Shown piece by piece: positions 1-7,797 of a DNA stretch of 33,679 nt. This DNA is from Streptomyces sp. NRRL F-5727 (GTDB taxonomy: Bacteria > Actinomycetota > Actinomycetes > Streptomycetales > Streptomycetaceae). The notes under the pieces are model-generated. The model was not told where the DNA came from. It saw nothing but the letters and a program-made list of their open reading frames with translations, and ran no database searches. Position numbers and translations under genes: made by a program. How positions within the stretch are numbered: position 1 is the stretch's first letter; every line of letters starts with the position of its first letter. Where the stretch lies: the NCBI RefSeq assembly GCF_000719555.1, contig NZ_JOGX01000065.1, forward strand, positions 1 through 33,679, given 5' to 3'.

Positions 1-317
1 GCGGGGGCGGGCCGTGCTGGGGCATGCGTGCTCCAACTCGTGCGGGTGGCCCGGGGAGGCCGGATGGGGACGGAAGGGGGAGGGCGGAACGGACGGAACG
101 GGGACGGTGGAACGGGACGGAAGGGGGACGCGGGGACGTGCGGGGACGGGAGTGGACAGAGGGGGACCGGGGCGGACAGTGGTGGACAGGGGTGACCGGG
201 CTGGGGTTCGTGCTTGATGGGGAACGCCAGTCTTCGCCAGGCGATCGACCCGGGGCTACTCACCGGTATGACAACTTGGCGACCGCTCAGGCGCGAGGAT
301 GTGTCGACAAGTGAGCG
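1..317. other. G-rich low-complexity stretch, no gene seen
   Basis: No convincing coding region is present. Positions 60-200 are a strongly G-rich, C-poor run built from degenerate copies of GGACGG/GGAACGG, with a one-sided purine skew unlike the genes around it. Short open frames exist on the plus strand, but they are Gly/Arg-rich products of the repeat. The stretch lies downstream of the minus-strand DUF3068 gene and is probably intergenic. Confidence 0.5.
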
Positions 318-1271
318 TCAGCCGCGCCCCGTCGGGCGGACCCGTCCGCGAGCCACCAGGATCCCGCCGACCAGCGCGAGCAGCGCACCGAGCAGCCCGG
401 CCACCGCCGGAACGACGCTGCCGAGCAGTTCCAGCCTCCTGCCGTCCGACGCGGCCAGCTCCACCTGCCGGCGCTGCGTCGCCTCGGTGAACGCGATCCG
501 GTCGCTGGAGAGCAGCACGACGGCGTCCTCGTCCGCCTCCGGCGCCCGCAGGGTCTTCCGCGGCCCGATGGCCGCGTACAGGATGCGACCGGTGGGCTGG
601 TCCACCACCAGCTCGATGCCGGTGTTCTCGTACCACTCCTCGGCGAGGACCTGCGGCCGCTCCGGAAGTCCGACGAGCTTCCCCGGGACCTGGCGCACGC
701 CCGTACGGGTAGGGGGGACGGTGCCGGTGAAACGCAGCCCCCGGTGCCCCTGCACCGTGCCGGGGCCGACGTGGCGGAGGAGGACGACGCCGCCGAGCGT
801 GCCGTCCCACCAGCGGTAGTCGCGCCGCTCGACGTCGAAGGGGAACTTCAGGTACGCCTCGCCGTCGAAGACGGGCGACTCGCCGCAGCAGTGCGCCGGC
901 TCGTTCGTCCGCCGGTCCGTCACCCACCGCTCCAGCGACCACTGGAGCGAGTCACGGGTGTCGGACGCGGGCAGGGTGGCGTCGGTGTCCACCGACGTCG
1001 ACACGTCCCACACGGCCTTCCCGCTCCGCACCCCGTCGGCGACGGCGCCGCGGACCTGCCGGGTGATGGTGATCCGCCGGCCGTCCACCGTCTTGAGCAG
1101 ACCGGTGTCGAAGTGGCTTCCGGTACCCGTGAAGACGGTCGTCGTGTCGACGTCGAGCGGAGTGCGTTTCGCCTCCGGAAGCACGTGCGCCACCAACAGC
1201 GGCGCGAGGACCAGCAGAAAGACCCCTGCTCCCAGCAGGATCAGGGACAAGGGCGAAGCGGTACGGCGCAT
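318..1271 (-). CDS. DUF3068 / PorA-family membrane-anchored protein
   Basis: 317 residues. An N-terminal membrane segment (about residues 8-28, SLILLGAGVFLLVLAPLLVA) is followed by a large extracytoplasmic domain rich in short beta-type segments. A second hydrophobic segment lies near the C-terminus (about 285-308), followed by a basic tail. This two-anchor layout and the opening are typical of the actinobacterial DUF3068 family, whose function is not settled; some members are called PorA-like. The start is supported by AGGAG seven bases upstream of ATG. A central pair of cysteines (HCCG) is visible. The gene diverges from the leader/PucR pair across about 180 bp that must hold both promoters. 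Family call is good, function unknown. Confidence 0.85.
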   Translation of the reverse strand: MRRTASPLSLILLGAGVFLLVLAPLLVAHVLPEAKRTPLDVDTTTVFTGTGSHFDTGLLKTVDGRRITITRQVRGAVADGVRSGKAVWDVSTSVDTDATLPASDTRDSLQWSLERWVTDRRTNEPAHCCGESPVFDGEAYLKFPFDVERRDYRWWDGTLGGVVLLRHVGPGTVQGHRGLRFTGTVPPTRTGVRQVPGKLVGLPERPQVLAEEWYENTGIELVVDQPTGRILYAAIGPRKTLRAPEADEDAVVLLSSDRIAFTEATQRRQVELAASDGRRLELLGSVVPAVAGLLGALLALVGGILVARGRVRPTGRG

Positions 1272-1453
1272 CCGGGACTCCTGGTTCGAGAACTCTCACG
1301 GAGACGCACGGACCCCAGGACCCGGTCGAGGTCCTTGTGGCCGAAGACGCTAGGCAGCCCTTGACGAGATGTCAATGTCCTGTCAAGACTGTCGGTCGGC
1401 GTGGGGGCCGGCCGGGAGGGGGGACGTCTCCAGCGAGGAGCTGACCCGACACC

Positions 1454-1606
1454 ATGCGCAGACTGATCGCAGCAACAGCAACCGTCGTGATCGCCACGGC
1501 GTGCGCCGTGGGCGCCTCCTTCGGGATCGTGTCCCTGCTCGACAGCGTCCCGGAGCAGCCCAACGTACCCCTGGTCACCTACGAGACCACCCCGGCGAGC
1601 CGATGA
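1454..1606 (+). CDS. 50-residue single-span membrane protein coupled to PucR regulator
   Basis: Small gene encoding 50 residues: MRRLIAATATVVIATACAVG, then a continued hydrophobic run to about residue 29, then a short polar tail ending TTPASR. It looks like an N-terminal membrane anchor or lipoprotein-like signal (Cys17) with a short exported tail. GAGGAG lies upstream (1435-1440), somewhat distant at 13 bases. Its stop codon overlaps the ATG of the following regulator gene (ATGA at 1603-1606), a classic sign of translational coupling, which is the main evidence that it is real. I do not recognise a family with certainty. It could be a sensor partner, or a leader whose translation sets expression of the regulator. 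Confidence 0.65.
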   Translation: MRRLIAATATVVIATACAVGASFGIVSLLDSVPEQPNVPLVTYETTPASR

Positions 1607-2811
1607 CCCGACTCGCCTGGAGTGAGGTGCCCCGGCCGCAGATGGACCGGTTCGCCGACGTCGCACTGGCCGAATCGGCCACCCTGGCCCACGAGATCCT
1701 CCGCGCCATCCGCCAGGAGTTCCCCGAACTACGCCTCGTGGAGGACGAGTCCGGCGAGCCGAAGGCCCTCGTCGGGATCCGGCGGGCCATCGAGGGATTC
1801 GTCCACCACCTCGCGTCCGGCGCCGCCGACCCGCGCGTGCCGTCCGAGGTCTTCCAGGAGTTCGGGCGGGGAGAGGGCCTGAACGGACGCAGCCTGGACT
1901 CCCTCCAGGCCGTCTACCGCCTCGGGGTACGCCTGGCCTGGCGCCGGTTCGCCGAGATCGGCCAGCAGGTCGACATCGCCGCACCCGCCATGTACGAACT
2001 CGCCGAGTCCGGCTTCAAGTACCTGGACGGCCTGGTGGAACAGTCGGTCCGCGGCTACGCCGAGGCGGCGGCCCGTCAGGAGGGCGAACGCCTGCGGCTG
2101 CAGCGCCGCCTGATCGACCGGCTCCTGTCCGGCCCGCACGCGGACCCCGCCCAGTCCCTCGGGGAGCGCGCCGCACGGATCGGCTGGGAACTGCCGGCCA
2201 CCGTCGCCGTCGGACTCCTCGTCCGGCCCGCGCGGGAGGCCGTCGCGCCCGCCCTCGGCCGGGGGATCCTCCTCGACATGGAGAGCGAACAGCCGCGCCT
2301 GGTCATCCCCGACCCGGACGCCGCCGGCCGCGCCGACCACGTCCGCCACGCCACCGCCGGCTGGTCGGGCGCCATCGGCCCCACCGTGCCCCTCGCCCAC
2401 GCCGTCGCCTCCCTGCGCTGGGCGGAGACAGCCGTCGCCCTGACGGAGGAGGGCCTGCTGCCGCACGGCGAGGTACAGCACTGCACCGACCGCATGGAGG
2501 AACTCCTGCTGCTCCCCTCCCGTGATCTCATCGACGCCGCGGCCGCCCGGTGCCTCACCCCCCTGAACGACGTCGCCCCCGCCCAGGCCCGGCGCCTCGC
2601 CGACACGCTCCTGGCCTGGATCGAGACCTCCGGCGGCGCCCCCGAGGTAGCCCACCGCCTCGGCATCCACCCCCAGACCGCCCGCTACCGGCTCCGCCAG
2701 ATCCGCGAACTGTGGGGCGAAACCCTGGACGACCCCGACCGCCGCTTCGAACTCCTCCTGGTTCTCCGCTCCCAACGCCTCCGCACCGCACCGGACCAAG
2801 CCTCCCCGTAG
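1603..2811 (+). CDS. PucR-type helix-turn-helix transcriptional regulator
   Basis: 402 residues, starting at the ATG that overlaps the stop of the 50-residue membrane gene. The N-terminal half is helical, with a sensor-like region (about 1-160, including GEGLNGRSLDSLQAVYRLGV). The C-terminal 70 residues carry the PucR-type DNA-binding domain: GGAPEVAHRLGIHPQTARYR (about 344-363) is the helix-turn-helix core and is followed by RQIRELWG. This is the architecture of Streptomyces PucR/CdaR-like regulators. An in-frame open region extends upstream to 1369, but coupling to the small gene argues for 1603. The target is not evident; the divergent DUF3068 gene is the nearest candidate. The 3' end is closed by a strong hairpin at 2815-2845. 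Confidence 0.85.
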   Translation: MTRLAWSEVPRPQMDRFADVALAESATLAHEILRAIRQEFPELRLVEDESGEPKALVGIRRAIEGFVHHLASGAADPRVPSEVFQEFGRGEGLNGRSLDSLQAVYRLGVRLAWRRFAEIGQQVDIAAPAMYELAESGFKYLDGLVEQSVRGYAEAAARQEGERLRLQRRLIDRLLSGPHADPAQSLGERAARIGWELPATVAVGLLVRPAREAVAPALGRGILLDMESEQPRLVIPDPDAAGRADHVRHATAGWSGAIGPTVPLAHAVASLRWAETAVALTEEGLLPHGEVQHCTDRMEELLLLPSRDLIDAAAARCLTPLNDVAPAQARRLADTLLAWIETSGGAPEVAHRLGIHPQTARYRLRQIRELWGETLDDPDRRFELLLVLRSQRLRTAPDQASP

Positions 2812-2814
2812 CCC

Positions 2815-2845
2815 CGCCGGGCCGGGGAAGACGCCCGGCCCGGCG
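2815..2845. terminator. Bidirectional hairpin between convergent genes
   Basis: A perfect 12-bp stem (CGCCGGGCCGGG at 2815-2826 and its complement at 2834-2845) closes a 7-base loop. It starts four bases after the pucR-type stop codon and lies just downstream of the minus-strand hydrolase gene, so it can serve both. No long T-run follows, as is common in Streptomyces. Confidence 0.7.
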
Positions 2846-2865
2846 CGGTGCGGCCGCCGGTGGGA

Positions 2866-3735
2866 TCAGCGAGCCAGGAAGGCGAGGATGCGCTCGTTGA
2901 CCTCCTGCGGCTTCTCGGAGAGGAGGAAGTGTCCGGCGCCTTCGATCATGGCGCCGTCCGATCCGGGCGGGAGCATGGCGACGAGTTCGGCGAGCGTCGC
3001 CTCGTCGACCACGGGGTCCTCGGTTCCGTGGAGGTACAGGGTGGGCTGGGACGGCAGCCTGTCCAGCACCCGGGCCATCTCCCAGTCGGGGGTGCCGAAG
3101 GTCGCCGCCGGGAAGTTCTGCCGGTAGAGCTCCAGACCGAGGTGGAGCCTCTCCGGGGTGTCGAGTCCCTCCTTCATCGCCTTGCGGTCCTCGGTGGAGT
3201 CGTAGCCGGGGACGGTCCCCGTCCAGTGGTTCCAGAGCCAGTCGAGGTAGGCGAGGTCGTTGGCCGCGACGACGGTGTCGGCTAAGGCCATCTGGAAGAA
3301 GTAGAAGTGGACGTACCGCTCGATCCGCTCGGGGTCCGCGCCGTTCCGGTCGTAGAACCGCAGCGGCGGGACGTCGTTGACGACCACCTTGGCCCACCGC
3401 TCGGGCGAGGCCGCGGCGGCGCCCCACGTGGTGAAGCCGCCCCAGTCGTGCCCGATCAGGACCGCGTCGGGGCCGCCGCCGAGCGCCTCGTGGAGGCCGT
3501 TGGCATCGGCGATCAGGTCGGGAAGGCGCATGCTGCCGTCCGGCGGCACCTGGGAGGGGGCGAACCCCCGCATGGTGGGAACGACGGCGTGGTAACCCGC
3601 CTCGGCCAGCGCCGGCATGAGGTAGCGGTACAGGTGAGGCGTGTCGAAGCCGTGCAGCATCAGGGCCAGCGGCCCTTCTCCTGCTTCGACGTAGGCCAGG
3701 TCCAGGCCGTTGACGGTGATCCGCTTGTGTCGCAT
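2866..3735 (-). CDS. Alpha/beta hydrolase, epoxide hydrolase / haloalkane dehalogenase-like
   Basis: 289 residues. The oxyanion-hole motif is LHGF (27-30), and the nucleophile elbow is GHDWGG with Asp97 as predicted nucleophile, which places it in the epoxide hydrolase/dehalogenase branch rather than the serine esterases. A charge-relay acid is likely Asp240 (HGTEDPV) and the catalytic His is His269 (GAGHF). A helical lid follows the elbow. The open frame runs on to 3978, but the start at 3735 has GAGGAG six bases upstream, while the longer version has no family-like N-terminus. It diverges from a TetR gene, with palindromic operator-like sites between them, so it is probably the regulator's main target. 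Substrate is unknown. Confidence 0.85.
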   Translation of the reverse strand: MRHKRITVNGLDLAYVEAGEGPLALMLHGFDTPHLYRYLMPALAEAGYHAVVPTMRGFAPSQVPPDGSMRLPDLIADANGLHEALGGGPDAVLIGHDWGGFTTWGAAAASPERWAKVVVNDVPPLRFYDRNGADPERIERYVHFYFFQMALADTVVAANDLAYLDWLWNHWTGTVPGYDSTEDRKAMKEGLDTPERLHLGLELYRQNFPAATFGTPDWEMARVLDRLPSQPTLYLHGTEDPVVDEATLAELVAMLPPGSDGAMIEGAGHFLLSEKPQEVNERILAFLAR

Positions 3736-3756
3736 CTCAGCTCCTCGTCTTTCTCC

Positions 3757-3780
3757 GAGAACGTCTAAAAAGAACGTTCT
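3757..3780. promoter_or_regulatory. Candidate TetR operator at hydrolase promoter
   Basis: A perfect 10-bp palindrome, AGAACGTTCT (3771-3780), is preceded by a degenerate copy of the same half-site, AGAACGTCT, at about 3758-3766. It lies about 35 bp upstream of the hydrolase start. The AGAACG core recurs in the site next to the divergent tetR gene (3823-3838). Confidence 0.5.
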
Positions 3781-3822
3781 AACTAGTCGGAAGCTAGCAC
3801 GGCGTCCACGCGGCCCACAAGC

Positions 3823-3849
3823 TAGAACGAACGATCTATCCAGTAAGCT
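3823..3849. promoter_or_regulatory. Candidate tetR operator and -10 box
   Basis: An imperfect 16-bp inverted repeat, TAGAACGAACGATCTA (3823-3838), shares the TAGAACG half-site with the hydrolase-side operator. Directly downstream is TAAGCT (3844-3849), a plausible -10 box eight bases before the tetR ATG. No ribosome binding site precedes that ATG, so the mRNA is probably leaderless. The placement fits autorepression. Confidence 0.45.
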
Positions 3850-3856
3850 CTGGCGT

Positions 3857-4441
3857 ATGGCGAACACACCACAGCCCGGCACCCGGGAGCGCATCGTGCG
3901 CGCGGCCTCCCTGCTGATGCAGCGCCAGGGGTACGAGGGCACCGGCATCAAGCAGGTTGCCCAGGAGGCCGCCGCCACGCTCGGCTCGGTCTACCACTTC
4001 TTCCCCGGTGGCAAGCAGGCGCTGGGTGTGGCGGCGGTCCAGCACGCCGACCAGGAGTTCGCCGACATGCTGTCGACGTCCCTGTCCGCGGACGCCGACC
4101 CGGCGAAGGCCATCGCCGCCTGCGCCCGCGCGCTCGCCGACCACCTGCGCGACTCCGCCTGGATGGACGGCTGCCCCATCAGCGCCACCGCCCTGGAGAC
4201 CACCGGCCGCGTCCCCGACATCGAGCAGGCCGTCGCCCAAGCCTTCCAGCACTGGCGCGACCTGGTGGCGGCCACCCTCCGCGAAGCCGGACTCCCGGAA
4301 GGCGACGCGCGCGACCTGTCCCTCACCGTCATCAGCACCCTGGAAGGCGCCGAACTCACCGCACAGGTCTCCAAGAGCGAGAAGCCCCTGGTGGTCGCGG
4401 GCGAGCACCTGGCCCGACTCATCGACTCCTACAAGGCGTGA
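3857..4441 (+). CDS. TetR-family transcriptional repressor
   Basis: 194 residues. The N-terminal TetR helix-turn-helix occupies about 8-55: TRERIVRAASLLMQRQGYEG, then IKQVAQEAAATLGSVYHFFP. The C-terminal ligand domain contains DGCPISATALETT, a segment of the LmrA/YxaF-like TetR branch that is shared with the second TetR gene of this window (10785-11342). The ATG at 3857 is chosen because it begins a family-typical N-terminus and lies just after a -10-like TAAGCT; the open frame continues upstream without any supporting signal. It diverges from the epoxide-hydrolase-like gene and is likely its repressor as well as its own. Confidence 0.88.
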   Translation: MANTPQPGTRERIVRAASLLMQRQGYEGTGIKQVAQEAAATLGSVYHFFPGGKQALGVAAVQHADQEFADMLSTSLSADADPAKAIAACARALADHLRDSAWMDGCPISATALETTGRVPDIEQAVAQAFQHWRDLVAATLREAGLPEGDARDLSLTVISTLEGAELTAQVSKSEKPLVVAGEHLARLIDSYKA

Positions 4442-4582
4442 GAGCCACCCCCGCGCTCCGAACAGTGGGTTCGAGCAGGGGCTCGCACACCGCGTGGGCG
4501 AGAGGGCGGGCGCGCGGGCCGTCCGGCCCCACGACGACGTCGGCCTCCAGGACGACCACGAGGTCGTGAGAGGCCGACGTCC

Positions 4583-5230
4583 TCACGGGTGCCCGAACCG
4601 ACCGACAGCGCCCGTCACTCCTCGGGGCTCCAAGGAGCTCCCGCGCCGACCGACAGCGCCCGTCACTCCTCGGGGCTCCAAGGAGCGCCCGAACCGACCG
4701 GCAGCGCCCGTCACCCTGTCCACCTCCTTGGTGGCGAGCGGGGTGGTCGTGCGGGCGATCCGGCGATCCTTCGTCACCAGGCTCTTGTCCTGATACGGCG
4801 GGGCGACCGGTCCGGTGACGGGCGAGTCGGCGAGAGCGGCGACGACCCTCTCGATCCTCCGCTTGGCGGCAGGATCGTCGATCCCCTTGGCGGCCTTGAT
4901 CGCGAGGGTGAGCCGGTCCCCTCGCTCCTTGGGGAAGTGCCGCTCCATCAGCGTCAGCTGCTGTGCCTTGGCCGACTGCGAGTCTCCTCCGGAGAAGTCG
5001 TTGTCGGGGGCGGCGCCGTAGCCGAAACCGGCGAACACCCCGGCGATCACACCGACGACCCAGGCCAGCAGGACCAGCCGGCGCCGCCGGAAGCAGAAGC
5101 GCCCCAACTCCGCCAGGGTCCCGCCCGTGCGGGAGTTTCGGTTGCCGTCATCGTCTCCACAAACCCCAGTCCCGGTCCCTGTCCCCGCCCGTGGCCCTGT
5201 TCGTGTCGCCCCTCTCTCACTCGCACGCAC
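4583..5230 (-). pseudogene. Truncated MMPL transporter N-terminus ending in 16-residue repeats
   Basis: The 215-residue frame begins like an actinobacterial MMPL (RND-type) exporter. ELGRFCFRRRRLVLLAWVVG starts one transmembrane helix (about 52-71) and is followed by the opening of the first periplasmic domain (APDNDFSGGDSQSAKAQQL). Intact MMPL proteins are about 700 residues with 11-12 membrane spans. Here the family sequence stops near residue 172 and is replaced by two and a half copies of a 16-residue repeat (V-T-G-A-x-G-R-x-G-x-S-L-E-P-R-G). The 5' end is uncertain: the GTG at 5230 gives a low-complexity leader, and an internal start near ELGRF is possible. It is almost certainly nonfunctional as a transporter. 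Confidence 0.75.
4598..4714. repeat. 48-bp tandem repeat, about 2.5 copies
   Basis: Near-identical 48-bp units begin at 4598, 4646 and 4694, the last one partial. Each unit contains CCGACCGACAGCG followed by CCCGTCACTCCTCGGGGCTC. The first two copies are nearly identical, so expansion looks recent. The unit length is a multiple of three and stays open in the truncated MMPL frame. There are no unique spacers, so it is not CRISPR-like. Confidence 0.85.
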
Positions 5231-5263
5231 GCTCGCAGTCGGGGCGGTCAGCCGGTCAGCCGG

Positions 5264-5400
5264 TCAGCCGGTGCGGCGGGAGCGGATCAGGACCGGCCGG
5301 CCGAGGACCATCGAGATCGGCCCGGACACCACGGCCAGGGCGCCCGAGCCCCCCCGAGCGCGGTGCCTGCGCCGGCGGCAAGCACGTAACGGACGGACAT
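5264..5400 (-). pseudogene. Frameshifted 45-residue small membrane protein
   Basis: From the minus-strand ATG at 5400, preceded by a GAGAGGGAG-type ribosome binding site, the frame reads MSVRYVLAAGAGTALGG. The sense continues in the next frame as SGALAVVSGPISMVLGRPV and then LIRSRRTG with a stop at 5264. The break falls in a run of seven C (plus strand, 5349-5355). One additional base there would restore a single 45-residue hydrophobic, Gly/Ala-rich protein. It is either a true frameshift or a homopolymer read error. It lies upstream of the MMPL remnant in the same direction. Its family is not recognised. Confidence 0.4.
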
Positions 5401-5642
5401 GAGGTGCTCCCTCTCCTCGTACGACTTCTGCTGCTGGTTCTCGCCCGATCTTGTCCGCCGGCCCCACCGCCGGTCGTCCCGCAGGCGGACGCACTTCGCG
5501 CTGCCGCCGGCGGCGTACGGGGCTACCGCGGGCGCTGTACGAGCCGTTCACGTACCGCGGGCGCGGGAGAGAGGCGTGCGCGGCGCAAGGCCAGAGGTTC
5601 CGCCGGTGGCAGAACAGCGACCGAACCGGGCTCGACGATCAC

Positions 5643-5648
5643 TACAGT
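5643..5648 (+). promoter_or_regulatory. -10 box of a probably leaderless mRNA
   Basis: TACAGT ends eight bases before the ATG of the dienelactone-hydrolase-like gene, and no ribosome binding site intervenes. This spacing is typical of leaderless Streptomyces transcripts. Confidence 0.4.
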
Positions 5649-5656
5649 CCCGTCTC

Positions 5657-6394
5657 ATGACGACGATCACGACGCGTACGGTCCAGTACCCGGCGGACGG
5701 TTTGACGATGATCGGACACCTCGCGCTTCCGGCCGGTGCCGACCGCCGGCCCGCGGTGCTGGTCGGGCCGGAGGGCATGGGACTCGGCGACGTCGAGCGT
5801 CGCCGGGCCGATGCCCTCGCCGAACTGGGTTACGTGGCGCTGGCCTTCGACCTTCACGGCGGGCGCTATCTGGGCGACCCCGAGGAGATGCTGGCCCGTT
5901 GTATGCCGCTGCTCGCCGACCCCGACCGGATGCGGGGCATCGGCCACGCGGCACTCGACGCCGTCCGCACCGAACCGAGGACCGACCCCGACCGGATCGC
6001 CGCCATCGGCTACGGCACCGGGGGCGCCATCGCACTGGAACTCGGGCGCGACGGCGTCGACCTGCGCGCGATCGGGACGATCAACGCGACCACCACGGGC
6101 CGACCGGGCGAGGCAGCGCGCATCCGCTGCCCGGTGTGGGCCGGGGTCGGTTCGGAGGACCCGATCATGCCGCCCGCGCAACGGGAGGCGTTCACCGCGG
6201 AGATGCAGGCGGCGGGCGTCGACTGGCGCCTCACGGTCTACGGCGGCGCCTTGCACGCCTTCCACCACCCCCCGGTCGACCACCCCACGGTCCCCGGCGT
6301 CGGCCACCACCCACAACATGCGCGGCGAGCCTGGCGCGACATCGTCGACCTGCTCACCGAGTGCCTGCCCGTGACGGCGGATCCGCAGACATGA
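5657..6394 (+). CDS. Dienelactone hydrolase-fold protein lacking the nucleophile
   Basis: 245 residues of DLH-family alpha/beta-hydrolase fold. The usual elbow Gly-(Phe/Tyr)-Cys-x-Gly-Gly is here GYGTGG (118-123), so the cysteine position is Gly120 and no Ser, Asp or Cys replaces it. The charge-relay Asp168 (GSEDPIMPP) and His200 (GALHAFHHP) remain. Overall length and the strand/helix pattern are normal, so this is not a decayed gene. It is either a non-hydrolytic relative or uses an unusual mechanism. The frame is open upstream to 5399, but the family N-terminus begins at 5657, just downstream of a -10-like TACAGT. No partner gene is evident. Confidence 0.82.
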   Translation: MTTITTRTVQYPADGLTMIGHLALPAGADRRPAVLVGPEGMGLGDVERRRADALAELGYVALAFDLHGGRYLGDPEEMLARCMPLLADPDRMRGIGHAALDAVRTEPRTDPDRIAAIGYGTGGAIALELGRDGVDLRAIGTINATTTGRPGEAARIRCPVWAGVGSEDPIMPPAQREAFTAEMQAAGVDWRLTVYGGALHAFHHPPVDHPTVPGVGHHPQHARRAWRDIVDLLTECLPVTADPQT

Positions 6395-6972
6395 CCAGGC
6401 ACCGACCCGCTGCGTAAGGCGGCTGACGCAGCGGACACGGGGCGAGCCTGCCGAGGCCGGGGGCGCACGCGTCGCGCCCTGGTCAGCGCGGCGGGGATGG
6501 TGGTGTCCGGGCCGGACACTGACGCTCTGCGGTCGCTCGACGGCTTGTGCTCGGTGACCAGCTCGACGAACGCGCGGGCAGAGCGCTCACCCGATGCACG
6601 GCGCGGGCGCGAGGGACTTGCTGACGGCGCGGAACTCGGCGTTGCATTCGCCCTCGCTGACGATGGAGTCCCGACTCCCCACTCGCTCGATCAGCGCGAG
6701 CCGCTGCTCGGGCGCCGGGCGACCCGGTGGGTCACCGTTGCGCGGGTGTCAGTCTGGGCGGATGCCTGCACGCCGATCCCGCGCTCGTCGATCGGTGCGG
6801 TGATGACGGCTTTGCCGGCCGAGGAAAACGGGGGTCTCGGCGAGAGGCTCGTATCCAGTCTGCGGGCCGCTTCGCTCCTCACGAGCGGCCGGCCGCACGG
6901 CGTGTCACGACCACACCCGCACCCCGTCACCGGGCACTTCGGCGTAATCGGCGAAGTCTCCAGGGCTGGGGC
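6395..6972. other. Gene-free stretch with possible decayed minus-strand coding sequence
   Basis: No intact gene is visible. On the minus strand, short protein-like fragments occur in different frames, such as APEQRLALIERVGSRDSIVS near 6650-6715 and AGKAVITAPIDERGIGVQAS near 6755-6820. They are separated by stops and frame changes. This pattern would fit an old pseudogene, but I cannot name a family. No promoter or terminator stands out. Confidence 0.3.
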
Positions 6973-7230
6973 TCACTCATAAACGGTGGCGGCCTGCAAC
7001 GCTCGGGCGAGGAAGGTCCAGTCTCCTTCCTCAGGGAGCTGCTTCCCGAAGCTTCGATACCAACCCGGCGAGTCGTCCACCCACGCCGCGAGGGCCTCAA
7101 GAAAGCGATCGAGGCTCTGGTTCTCCCATTCTTGTCCCCGGCTCAGGTAGTCCTGGTGCAGTTCTCGAACGACGGCGACCAGGTCCTCGCTGCTGCGAAC
7201 CTCGTGGTCGGGGGTGGGGGTGAGCGGCAT
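6973..7230 (-). CDS. Small acidic protein, DUF7660-like
   Basis: 85 residues, acidic and Trp-rich. The segments SSEDLVAVVRELHQDYLSRG, EWENQSLDRFLEALAAWVDD and a terminal ARALQAATVYE match my recollection of the small DUF7660 proteins, which often occur near toxin-immunity loci. The length is about right for the family, so it appears complete. Start ATG at 7230 has no strong ribosome binding site. Function is unknown; immunity or a regulatory adaptor is only inference. It stands alone between a decayed stretch and a divergent small gene. Confidence 0.6.
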   Translation of the reverse strand: MPLTPTPDHEVRSSEDLVAVVRELHQDYLSRGQEWENQSLDRFLEALAAWVDDSPGWYRSFGKQLPEEGDWTFLARALQAATVYE

Positions 7231-7470
7231 GGAGTGAAGGTACCTCGCACCTCCTCCGCTCGACGATCGAGAGGAGCAGCGGGCTCATCGGCCTACCGCT
7301 GTTCGGAGAACCGGTCCACGGCGCCGGCCCCCGCAGGAGTCTCCGCTTCAATGGGGACTGAGCGTGTTCTCACCCGGCCAGGTGAGCATGACAGGCTGCG
7401 AACCGCATCGCGGTGGTTGAACCTTCTCCCACGCCCCACGACAGTGAACCCAACGATGTTGGATGGCGGC

Positions 7471-7797
7471 ATGACGAGACGCAAGAAGGGGCAGAAGAAG
7501 CGGCCCGACTTCGGCGTTCCAACGGGGGTCATCCTGTTGGCGACGCCGGAGGGCCGGCGCACCAGCGTCCTCACCGCGGAAGGCGGAATGCTCTGCGGGG
7601 GCCTGGACGTTCCGATGAGAGCCGATCCGCAAGAAGCGCGCGCCGCGGCGGCGTTGGTGGTGGCCGAGCTCGCGCGCGACTTCCACGGCGCGGACATTGA
7701 GGTGAGGTGGGATCCGCCTCGCGAGCCTTGGTCGTGGACCGCCCAGGTCACCCTGGCCGCCGAGGGCGAACCGCCTTCGCCGCGCAGCGAGGGGTGA
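7471..7797 (+). CDS. Hypothetical 108-residue protein
   Basis: MTRRKKGQKKRPDFGVPTGV is a very basic opening, and is followed by an alpha/beta segment (TSVLTAEGGMLCGGLDVPMR), an Ala-rich helix, and an acidic tail with a W-rich strand (EVRWDPPREPWSWTAQVTL). The start at 7471 is chosen over an upstream in-frame ATG at 7459 because the basic N-terminus begins there; the ribosome binding site (GGATGG) is weak. I do not recognise a family. Codon use is ordinary for the window. The basic N-terminus would allow nucleic-acid contact, but this is speculative. Confidence 0.55.
   Translation: MTRRKKGQKKRPDFGVPTGVILLATPEGRRTSVLTAEGGMLCGGLDVPMRADPQEARAAAALVVAELARDFHGADIEVRWDPPREPWSWTAQVTLAAEGEPPSPRSEG

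Noticed and set aside
4598..4714. CRISPR-like direct repeats
   Set aside because: Copies are directly adjacent with no unique spacers, are multiples of three and extend a reading frame.
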